Source: Minicystis rosea (lineage in GTDB: Bacteria > Myxococcota_A > Polyangia > Polyangiales > Polyangiaceae). From it: a stretch of 64,000 bases of DNA. This document shows, in pieces, positions 27,667 through 34,069 of the stretch. The first letter of the stretch is position 1. Each line of letters begins with the position of its first letter. The notes beneath the pieces are model-generated. The model made no database searches. It saw only the letters and a list, made by a program, of their open reading frames with translations, and was not told where the DNA came from. The stretch spans positions 5,811,573-5,875,572 of the forward strand of contig CP016211.1 of NCBI GenBank assembly GCA_001931535.1, in the 5' to 3' direction. The position numbers were made by a program, and so were the translations under genes.

Positions 27667-28641
27667 TCATTGCGGCAACACGGCCTTGGCCCAGTGGGAG
27701 AGCGCGTGCGCGCGGTTGGTCTGCCCCGGGCTCTCGGCTTCGCGCTCCGCCAGATCGCCGAGGTGCACCTCGCGATCGCGGGCCCAGGCCGCGAGCGCCG
27801 TGAGCCCGAGCGCCTCGGCGCGACGCCGCGCCGCGCGGAAGCTCCGCGCCGCTTCGTGCAGCATGCGCGTCAGCGCACCCGACTCGAGCACGAGCCGCCG
27901 CGTCGACACGGGCACCGTCTTGCGATCGCGCGGATCGACCCGCACCGGCGCGTGCGCCGCGATCGAGGCCGCCCACGCGCCGCCGCGCGACAGGTCGGAC
28001 TCCCAGTCGATCACGTCGTCGTGGAGCTGCAGGCCGATCCACACCGACTCGAGCGTCCGCGTCAGCGCGATGCGGCGGCGCGCGTCCCAACCGGCCGCGC
28101 GCGCGAGCGCGAGCGACGCCGGCAGACCGAGCCGCTGCTTGCCCCGCGCCACCGCCAAGTAGCGCGCCCATGGCACCGACTCGCCGCTCCGGAGGATGGC
28201 TTGCTCCGTGCGGATCGCCGCCGCGGTGTCGGCGTCGGCCCGCGCGAACGCATCGCGCTCGGCGTCGCCGGCGAGCGCGAGCACGCGCGCCAAGGCCTCG
28301 TCGCGCGCCTTGCGCGCGTGCTCGAGGACACCTTCGAGCGCCGGGCTCGGCTCGACCTGCCCGTCCAAGATTCGATCGGTGCCGAACGCTTCGATGATCG
28401 CCAACAGGTGCGCGAGCGAGGCGTCGCGCACCGCGCTCTCCGGCAAGCCCGTCATCCCCTCCGCCGCGAGCCGCGGCGCACCGAGCGTGACCTCGTGAGA
28501 GAAGACTTCGCTCCAAGGGATCTCGCGACTCGGCGCGAGCTGCAGCACCACCGGGAGCGCCGCGGCCGTCTCCGAGAGGGCCGCGGGGAGCGTCTTCACG
28601 AAGTCGGCGTAGAGCTCGTCAACCCAACCATGCGCGTTCAA
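27667..28641 (-). CDS. Isoprenoid-synthase-fold protein (class 1), function unknown
   Basis: 324 residues, almost entirely helical by composition. Residues 204-217 read LQLHDDVIDWESDL: D208-D209-x-x-D212 is the DDxxD metal/diphosphate-binding motif of class I terpenoid and prenyl synthases, followed by a Trp-Glu-x-Asp as in squalene/phytoene- or terpene-cyclase-like second Asp motifs. A weaker acidic motif (FGTDRILDG, D89 and D93) sits in the N-terminal half, where the first Asp motif belongs. Overall similarity to a known prenyltransferase cannot be claimed. It is flanked by the 104-aa protein gene (43 bp upstream) and the subtilase-like gene (16 bp downstream), so the three probably act in one pathway. 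Confidence 0.6.
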   Translation of the reverse strand: MNAHGWVDELYADFVKTLPAALSETAAALPVVLQLAPSREIPWSEVFSHEVTLGAPRLAAEGMTGLPESAVRDASLAHLLAIIEAFGTDRILDGQVEPSPALEGVLEHARKARDEALARVLALAGDAERDAFARADADTAAAIRTEQAILRSGESVPWARYLAVARGKQRLGLPASLALARAAGWDARRRIALTRTLESVWIGLQLHDDVIDWESDLSRGGAWAASIAAHAPVRVDPRDRKTVPVSTRRLVLESGALTRMLHEAARSFRAARRRAEALGLTALAAWARDREVHLGDLAEREAESPGQTNRAHALSHWAKAVLPQ

Positions 28642-28684
28642 AGGTACCTCACGACGCTCCTGTGGAAGAGGCCGAGATCGCTCA

Positions 28685-28999
28685 TCAGTAGATGTTCGAC
28701 TCCTTCCACGGAGACAGCGAAACGTTGAAGCGCTCTTCTACCACGATCGCGCGCCACTGAATCACCTGTGCGGCAGAGAGCCCGTCGAAGCGACCACCGA
28801 TCCAGGAGCGGATGCGCGCGTTGAGCCGAGAGCGCACCTCGAACGCGTCGTCCGGCTCGTCGTCGCCGTGATCGCGCGGTACTTCGTAGAGCGCGAGCAA
28901 CTGCTTGAACTCGTCGAAGTTCTCTTGGCGCGTGAGGAGAGAGAGATAGAGCGCGCGGAGCTGGGTATGAGGATCGGAGACGTTCAGGATCGAAGACAT
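28685..28999 (-). CDS. 104-aa protein heading the subtilase/isoprenoid-fold operon
   Basis: Starts at ATG 28999, preceded by a near-perfect ribosome site (AGGAGG, about 7 nt away); the strongest of the neighbourhood, suggesting high expression. The protein is acidic in the middle (PRDHGDDEPDD, residues 46-56), helical at the N-terminus (HTQLRALYLSLLTRQENF) and ends in a short hydrophilic tail (NVSLSPWKESNIY). There is no Cys, signal peptide or recognised domain. Given the neighbours it could be a precursor or carrier peptide with a leader-like front and a short C-terminal core. It could equally be an ordinary small structural or regulatory protein. Confidence 0.65.
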   Translation of the reverse strand: MSSILNVSDPHTQLRALYLSLLTRQENFDEFKQLLALYEVPRDHGDDEPDDAFEVRSRLNARIRSWIGGRFDGLSAAQVIQWRAIVVEERFNVSLSPWKESNIY

Positions 29000-29013
29000 G
29001 AGGAGACCTCCTT

Positions 29014-29037
29014 CCCGCCTCGTCGTTTCGAGGCGGG
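29014..29037 (-). promoter_or_regulatory. Leader hairpin upstream of the 104-aa gene
   Basis: A perfect 9-bp stem CCCGCCTCG/CGAGGCGGG with a 6-nt loop, about 5 bp upstream of the ribosome site of the 104-aa gene. It lacks a U tract. It may be an operator, an attenuator or an mRNA-stabilising 5' structure. Confidence 0.5.
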
Positions 29038-29260
29038 GCTCGGGGCCCGATGCGGCCAGCATGAGTGAGCCGTCGCCGCTCTCCCGAGCCGAGGAGGTGT
29101 CGATCCTCGATGTCGGATGCTCGGATGGAGCGCGACGAGCCGGCCGCAATGCACAGCCCAGGCCGTCTCCGCGGATGTAAAAATCACCGACGAATCAGCC
29201 GAAACGCGCGCGCTGGCCGGCCGGCCGGTTGCCCGGAAACGGGCATCCCTCGCCCGGAAA

Positions 29261-29302
29261 CGACCATTTCGACGAACGTGCGCGCGCGCATCGAAATGGT
29301 CG
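29261..29302. repeat. Perfect 12-bp inverted repeat
   Basis: CGACCATTTCGA (29261-29272) and TCGAAATGGTCG (29291-29302) flank an 18-nt GC-alternating loop. The left arm overlaps the second copy of the direct repeat GCCCGGAAACG by two bases. It lies about 200-240 bp from the plus-strand gene start. Confidence 0.6.
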
Positions 29303-29501
29303 CTGCGCGCGCCCGCCGACGACGCAATCGAACGTGATTCGACAGAAGCGCGCGACCTCGGTTTGTTGGCCCCGTCCCACCGAGCTGATAGCGCGGAGGA
29401 GGCGCTCGTCCTGCGCGTGTGAAGCCGCGCGGCGCGGCGAGGCGCGCCCCATTGCGCGCGCTCATTGTCGGCCCGTGGACCGGGACGGAAAGGAATCGAT
29501 C

Positions 29502-30023
29502 ATGACGATCGAACGACGGAAGCTCGCGCTCGTGCTTTCGCTCTCTGCAGCGCTCGGGGCGCATGCGGCGCCCGCCTCGGCCACGCCGCGGGACGATGCG
29601 TCCGCCTCGGTGCATCAAGCCCGCCGCGCGCGCACCCCGGTCACGCTCGCCGAAGCCACGAGCAGCGTCGATCCGAAGAGCACGCGCCTCCGCGACGTCA
29701 TCGGCCTGCTGCGCGAGGACGCCGCCGCCGCGCTCGCCGCCATCGACTGGAGCACGTTGCGCCTCTCGCGTCGCTATGCGGTCTCGGCATCCATCATGCG
29801 CCTCGAGACCAGCACGACGGGGGCACGCGCGCTCTCCTCCGCATGCGCGGTGTCAGTAGCGGTGCGCGATCTGGAGCGCGGTACGTTGCTCTTCATCGTC
29901 GAGGGCCGAGCCCGCGCCGAGGACGCGCCCGACGCAGCGGAGCGCGCCGAGCGTGACGCGCTCCGCGCCGCCGTGAACAACGCCATCGCCGCCGTGCCCA
30001 ATGGCCTCAAGCGCACGCAGTGA
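29502..30023 (+). CDS. Small exported protein, unknown function
   Basis: 173 residues from ATG 29502, with a good ribosome site (AAGGA, 8-9 nt upstream). Residues 1-25 form a signal peptide (KLALVLSLSAALGAHAAPASA) with a likely AxA cleavage. The mature part contains a charged N-terminal stretch, a central beta-like segment (SASIMRLETSTTGARALSSACAVSVAVRD) and a C-terminal helix. The pattern of hydrophobic strands and a final helix suggests a small periplasmic sensor or structural domain. No homologue recognised. It stands alone between repeats and the ALDH remnant. Confidence 0.65.
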   Translation: MTIERRKLALVLSLSAALGAHAAPASATPRDDASASVHQARRARTPVTLAEATSSVDPKSTRLRDVIGLLREDAAAALAAIDWSTLRLSRRYAVSASIMRLETSTTGARALSSACAVSVAVRDLERGTLLFIVEGRARAEDAPDAAERAERDALRAAVNNAIAAVPNGLKRTQ

Positions 30024-30105
30024 TTGCATGCGCGATTCGTGATCGAGCGCGCCCATTGCGAGCGCGCCGGCGCGCATTCCCGATAACGGAGGGCGCGCGC
30101 AGCGC

Positions 30106-30560
30106 TCAGCGCCGCAGCACCAAGAGGCGCGGCTCCGTCATCTCCTCCAGCGTGAAGCGCGGGCCCTCGCGCCCGAGCCCGCTGTCGCGCACGCCGCCGC
30201 AGGGCATCCAATCGACGACGCGAAGAGCCGGCGCATCATTGTGAATCAGGCCGCCGACCTCGATGCGCTCCCAGGCGCGCAGAATGGCCCGACAGGCAAG
30301 CCCACCACCTCTGCGCGCATCGAGCCCGCGTTCGAGCGAGCGAGCGAGATCTTCCCGCTCGGCGAAGATCGGCTCGGCGATCCGCTCGAGAATGCTCGCC
30401 CGCGGCTCGACGCGGGCTGCGCGGCGATCGCGGCCTCGTCCAATACCTCGGTGGTGCCGAGCGTGGCTTGGACCACGACTTTGCCGTCGAACGGGCTCCG
30501 AACCGGAAGGGCCTCCCCATCGGTCCGCGCCGCGCCGCACGAATTCCCGAAGCCATCCAT
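30106..30560 (-). pseudogene. Decayed aldehyde dehydrogenase with internal deletion and frameshift
   Basis: On the minus strand, one frame carries an ALDH N-terminal segment (PFDGKVVVQATLGTTEVLDE, about 30436-30496). A different frame continues with ASILERIAEPIFAEREDLA and then an ALDH C-terminus (RAWERIEVGGLIHND, MPCGGVRDSGLGREGP, EEMTEPRLLVL), ending at 30106. Intact ALDHs are about 480 residues; here only about 150 remain, in two frames. The whole central catalytic part (ELGG Glu and GQxC Cys) is missing. The gene is thus inactivated by a large in-gene deletion plus a frameshift. The start at 30560 is the first plausible ATG, but the true original start is uncertain. Confidence 0.85.
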
Positions 30561-30770
30561 CGGTCCCTCCGCTCCTCGGGTCCGCGCACCACAGCGCGCG
30601 GGCACGCGTGTTCGTTCGCCTCTCCAGGCGGGGCCGCGTCGACCGGCCGGCGAAAGACGGCTCGCCGTCAGGGGCGTCCCGGTCTCGGGACCGGCGGCGC
30701 GCGGTCGCGTGCCGATTTCCGGCGCGTTGAACCTTGCGTCGAGGGCCGGCCCCGCGTCTACTCTCTCCCC

Positions 30771-31565
30771 ATGCAGACCCGGTTCGCCGGGATGACCGAT
30801 ACTGGCCTCCTGCGAGAGCACAACGAAGACAGCCTCCTCTTGCTATCGGAGTACGGCGCCGTCGCCGTCGCCGACGGCATGGGAGGGCACCGTTCGGGCG
30901 ACGTCGCCAGCCAGCTCGCCATCTCCACGCTTTCGGATTTCTTCTCCCTGATCGTCGGCCGGGACGGCACTTGGCCATTCCCTGCCGACCCTGACTTGAC
31001 CGAGGAAGAGAACTACGTCGTCACCGGCCTGCGCCTCGCGAACCGGCGCATCTTCGATCGCTCGCTGCGAACGATGGCCGACTTCGGGATGGGCACGACC
31101 ATCGTCACGGCCATCTTCAGCAAGACGGCCGACAAGGTCACCATCGGTCACGTCGGCGACAGCCGCTGCTATCGCATCCGCGGCGCGGACATCGTGCAGA
31201 TGACCCGCGATCACTCGCTCATCAGCGACGCGCGCCACATGGCTCCGTGGATGACGGAGGAAGAGGTCAACCAGCTTCCCCCGAACGTCATCACCCGCGC
31301 GCTCGGCATCCGCGAGGACGTGATGGTCGACATCCACACGGAGGACACGAGCCTCGGCGACGTCTACCTCCTGTGCTCCGACGGCCTGAGCGGCCTCGTG
31401 AGCGACGAGCAGATCCACGAGATCGTGACCAAGGCCGCGACGCTCGAGGACGCCTGCAAGACCCTCATCGATCGCGCCAACTTCTTCGGCGGCACCGACA
31501 ACATCACCGCCGTCCTGGCCCGCGTCGAAGAGGGCGACGAGATCCCCGCCGGCCGCAACAAATAG
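30771..31565 (+). CDS. PP2C-family Ser/Thr protein phosphatase
   Basis: 264 residues from ATG 30771; upstream in-frame sequence has no coding character. All PP2C metal and catalytic motifs are present in order: REHNEDS, VADGMGGH, GMGTTIVTAIF, HVGDSRCYRIR, RDHSL, CSDGLSGLV and GTDNITAVL. No membrane segment, so it is a soluble phosphatase. It precedes the T6SS accessory genes on the same strand (211 bp to PAAR). In T6SS loci PP2C (PppA) reverses phosphorylation of FHA proteins, and an FHA-domain protein is encoded 1.4 kb downstream, so that pairing is plausible here. No matching Ser/Thr kinase lies next to it. Confidence 0.95.
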   Translation: MQTRFAGMTDTGLLREHNEDSLLLLSEYGAVAVADGMGGHRSGDVASQLAISTLSDFFSLIVGRDGTWPFPADPDLTEEENYVVTGLRLANRRIFDRSLRTMADFGMGTTIVTAIFSKTADKVTIGHVGDSRCYRIRGADIVQMTRDHSLISDARHMAPWMTEEEVNQLPPNVITRALGIREDVMVDIHTEDTSLGDVYLLCSDGLSGLVSDEQIHEIVTKAATLEDACKTLIDRANFFGGTDNITAVLARVEEGDEIPAGRNK

Positions 31566-31616
31566 AGCATCGCCGCGCGCGCGCTCTCCGAAGGTGTGAC
31601 CGAAAAAGCGTCGCGA

Positions 31617-31692
31617 GCGGGCCGCGGTCAGGGAGTGGGGAGCGAGGAATACTCCCGTATTTCGAGCGACCCCGACCGACACCGCGGGCCGC
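31617..31692. repeat. Imperfect 76-bp inverted repeat between PP2C and PAAR genes
   Basis: Outer arms GCGGGCCGCGG (31617-31627) and CCGCGGGCCGC (31682-31692) pair with one mismatch. Inner arms around GAATAC/GTATTT (31647-31662) form a stem with a TCCC tetraloop. Blocks between are partly complementary (GGGG/CCCC). It begins 52 bp after the PP2C stop and ends 84 bp before the PAAR start. Probable terminator or structured leader. Confidence 0.55.
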
Positions 31693-31776
31693 GCAGCAGC
31701 TTTGTCGGTTACATCTCTCGTCCAAAGGAGCCGCAGAACCGTAGTAGGTGGACGCCCCTTCGCCGCTCGAGAGCCC

Positions 31777-32703
31777 ATGCCGCCTGCCGCACGCATCACG
31801 GATCTGCACACCTGCCCGGCGCACGCCGGCGGGCCCATCGTCACCGGCTTCCCCACGGTGCTCATCGGGCACAAGCCCGCCGCCCGCGTCACCGACAAAG
31901 CGCTCTGCGCCGGCCCAGTCGACACCATCGTCACCGGCTCGTCCAACGTGATCATCGGATACCAAGAGGCCGCGCGCATGGGCGACAAGACCATGCACGG
32001 CGCCGTCATCGCGACGGGGTTTCCGACGGTGATCATCGGGACGACGCCGCAGGCCACGGCGCTCGCCGGCGCGGGCGGCGTGCCCTTCTGCGAAGAGTGC
32101 GAACGCGCGCGGCGCATCGCGCAGGAGCGCGCCGAGCTCGACGCCAAGGAGAAGGAGCTCTCCGAGCAGCAAGGCGACGACGCAGGTGAAGACGCCGGCG
32201 CCGATCAAGAAGACGAAGCGGACACGCCCGCATCCGCGGACGAGCCGACCGAGGGCGAAACGAAGCAGGCGAGCGCGCCCGGGAACACGCCGGAGCAGCG
32301 CGCGGCCCGCGAGAAGGTAGTCCGTGACTTCTACGAGAAGAGCGGGCTCGGCTCGGCGCGCGCCGACGTGGATCTCGGGGTCTCCGGCCTGCCGCCGCGC
32401 CCCAACCTGCATTTGAAGGGTTTCGGCATCGATCTGTCGAAGCCCCTCAGCGTGGTGCAGTTGCCGGAGATGTTGTCTCAAGTCGTGCCCAAGGGCGCGC
32501 TGCCGGGCAACGTGTTCGATCCGCGCGGCACGCCGCTCGGCGATGCGCTCGGCCTCGGCGCGCTGCCGAGCGTCGACTCGTTGAAGACGTTCTTCATTCC
32601 CCCGGGCATGGGCCTCCTCTCCACGAGCGGGCCGGGCGCGGGGCGCATCCCCGGCGTGCCGCAGATCACGGTGCCCGACGCCGTCCTTCGCCTCGTGACG
32701 TGA
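31777..32703 (+). CDS. PAAR-domain type VI secretion spike protein with C-terminal extension
   Basis: 308 residues from ATG 31777. Residues 1-90 form a PAAR domain with three PAAR-like repeats (PAARITDLHTC, PAARVTDKALC, EAARMGDKTMH) and alternating HxC/His zinc-binding positions; it would cap the VgrG tip. An acidic, low-complexity linker follows (residues 120-180: EDAGADQEDEAD). The C-terminal 130 residues are Pro/Gly/Leu-rich (GLPPRPNLHLKGFGIDL, GMGLLSTSGPGAG) without any enzyme motif I know. It could be an evolved PAAR carrying an effector or binding domain. The next gene begins 4 bp after its stop. Confidence 0.88.
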   Translation: MPPAARITDLHTCPAHAGGPIVTGFPTVLIGHKPAARVTDKALCAGPVDTIVTGSSNVIIGYQEAARMGDKTMHGAVIATGFPTVIIGTTPQATALAGAGGVPFCEECERARRIAQERAELDAKEKELSEQQGDDAGEDAGADQEDEADTPASADEPTEGETKQASAPGNTPEQRAAREKVVRDFYEKSGLGSARADVDLGVSGLPPRPNLHLKGFGIDLSKPLSVVQLPEMLSQVVPKGALPGNVFDPRGTPLGDALGLGALPSVDSLKTFFIPPGMGLLSTSGPGAGRIPGVPQITVPDAVLRLVT

Positions 32704-32707
32704 GCCG

Positions 32708-32992
32708 ATGCCTTCGATGATCGCAACGTTCGGCGACCTCGATCGCCGCCTCGAGAGCGCACGGAAAGGCGTGCGCGACGCGATCGCGCGTCACCCCGAG
32801 ATCGACGTGCTGCCCGAAATCGGGGCTCAGCTCGACGCGCTCCACGACGAGACCCGCGACGGCGCGCGCCCCTCGCACGCGCTCCGCGATCGGCTCGATT
32901 TCGGTCAGCTCGCGAGCCGGCACCTCCACGCCGCCGAGCCGGCGCTGGCTCGCGATCTCTACGAGATCGCGAGCTGGGTCGCCTACGCCTGA
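32708..32992 (+). CDS. 94-aa protein between PAAR and FHA-DUF4123 genes
   Basis: 94 residues, predicted all-helical (FGDLDRRLESARKGVRDAIARH, ASRHLHAAEPALARDLYEIA), acidic, without signal peptide. It is inserted tightly (4 bp after PAAR, 8 bp before the next gene), so it belongs to the T6SS accessory operon. Position directly behind an extended PAAR gene is where immunity proteins often sit, but the PAAR extension shows no toxin motif, so a chaperone or structural role is equally possible. Confidence 0.6.
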   Translation: MPSMIATFGDLDRRLESARKGVRDAIARHPEIDVLPEIGAQLDALHDETRDGARPSHALRDRLDFGQLASRHLHAAEPALARDLYEIASWVAYA

Positions 32993-33000
32993 GGTCTCGC

Positions 33001-33888
33001 ATGTCGGAGCGCCACGCGATCCTGTCGTTGCTCTGGAGCCGCCACGGAGGCCGGCGCGTCGTGCTCCGGCCGGGAGACGTCCTCCGCATCGGCCGCGACA
33101 CCGAGGCCGACGTGGTCGTCGACGATCGCGAGCTCTGCCGCGTGCACTTCGAGCTCGATTGGGACGGCGAGCGCGCGGAGATCCGCGATCGATCACGTCA
33201 CGTCGGCGTGCGCGACGGCACGCGCCTCGATGGATTGCCGACGCGACAAGCGTGGGTCCGCCACGGGAGCTGCATCGAAGCCGGCGCCTCGCGCTTCCTC
33301 GTCCACTACGAGGCAACCACGCCTCCGCGCGAGCCGCCCGATCCAGCCCTGCGCGCACCACGCGCCCGCGCCCTCGCAGCGCTCTCGGCCGAGCCCGATC
33401 TCTATGCCGTGCTCGACGCCTCGTGCGACGAACGCATCCAGGTCCTCCTGCGGGAATCCATCGACGAGCACGCCTCGCTCTACGAAGGCCACGCGGGGCA
33501 CGTGATCGCCGACGTCGCGCCTTACCTCGTCCGCTTCAACCCCGGATCGCGCCTCCTCGACGCGCTCATCACCGAAGGTTGGGGACGGAGCTGGGGCATC
33601 TTCCTCACGACGCCGCTCGGTTTCCGCGAAGTGCGGCGCCACCTTCGCCACTTCCTCATGGTGCTCGACGAGAGCACGGACACACGCGTCTACTTCCGCT
33701 TCTACGATCCCCGCGTCCTGCGCGAGCTCGCGCCCATCCTCACGGATCGGCAACGCGCGCAGCTCTACGGCGAGCTCACGGCCTTCCTGATGGAGGGCGA
33801 TGATCTCGAAGTCCTTCGCTTCGACGCACCGGAGAACGCGGAGCCCATCGCAGCCGCGCTGGTCGAGGCCGACGCTTCGTCTTCGTGA
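33001..33888 (+). CDS. FHA-DUF4123 fusion, likely T6SS effector adaptor (Tap-like)
   Basis: 295 residues. The first ~105 form an FHA domain (LRIGRDTEADVVVDD with G31-R32; CRVHFEL with R47 and H49; DGTRLDG in place of the NG turn). FHA domains bind phosphothreonine peptides. From residue 133 on, the sequence is a DUF4123 domain (DLYAVLDASCDERI, HASLYEGHAGHVIADVAPYL, GWGIFL-type GRSWGIFLTT, RVYFRFYDPRVL), the family of adaptors/chaperones (Tap/TEC) that load effectors on VgrG or PAAR. The fusion suggests that effector loading depends on recognition of a phosphoprotein, consistent with the PP2C gene upstream. Confidence 0.85.
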   Translation: MSERHAILSLLWSRHGGRRVVLRPGDVLRIGRDTEADVVVDDRELCRVHFELDWDGERAEIRDRSRHVGVRDGTRLDGLPTRQAWVRHGSCIEAGASRFLVHYEATTPPREPPDPALRAPRARALAALSAEPDLYAVLDASCDERIQVLLRESIDEHASLYEGHAGHVIADVAPYLVRFNPGSRLLDALITEGWGRSWGIFLTTPLGFREVRRHLRHFLMVLDESTDTRVYFRFYDPRVLRELAPILTDRQRAQLYGELTAFLMEGDDLEVLRFDAPENAEPIAAALVEADASSS

Positions 33889-34027
33889 GCAACATCGACG
33901 CGAAGTGATGCGCCCACGTGCGTGCAGGTGGCGTTGCAGCGCACGCTCAATGCGGCGTGCGCGTTCCGAATAGAAGACGGCTCACGAGCCGCGAAGACGC
34001 CGAGTGATGGCATCGCTCGCGTGCTTG

Positions 34028-34052
34028 GAATGCTTCGATCGGTGAAGCATTC
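34028..34052. terminator. Bidirectional hairpin terminator
   Basis: A perfect 9-bp stem GAATGCTTC/GAAGCATTC with a 7-nt loop sits between the convergent FHA-DUF4123 and DUF2169 genes. The stem is AT-richer than its surroundings, but has no long T run on either side. Confidence 0.55.
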
Positions 34053-34069
34053 TCAGATCGCAGGGAGCG

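Larger units (their letters stand above)
29000..29501. other. 502-bp divergent intergenic region with hairpins and repeats
   Basis: It separates the 104-aa gene (minus) and a small exported protein (plus). It contains the leader hairpin at 29014-29037, a stretch of GGCC alternation at 29215-29229, an 11-bp direct repeat GCCCGGAAACG at 29231-29241 and 29252-29262 (21-bp period) and the 12-bp inverted repeat at 29261-29302. No convincing ORF. This density of repeats suggests regulatory sites. Confidence 0.55.
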
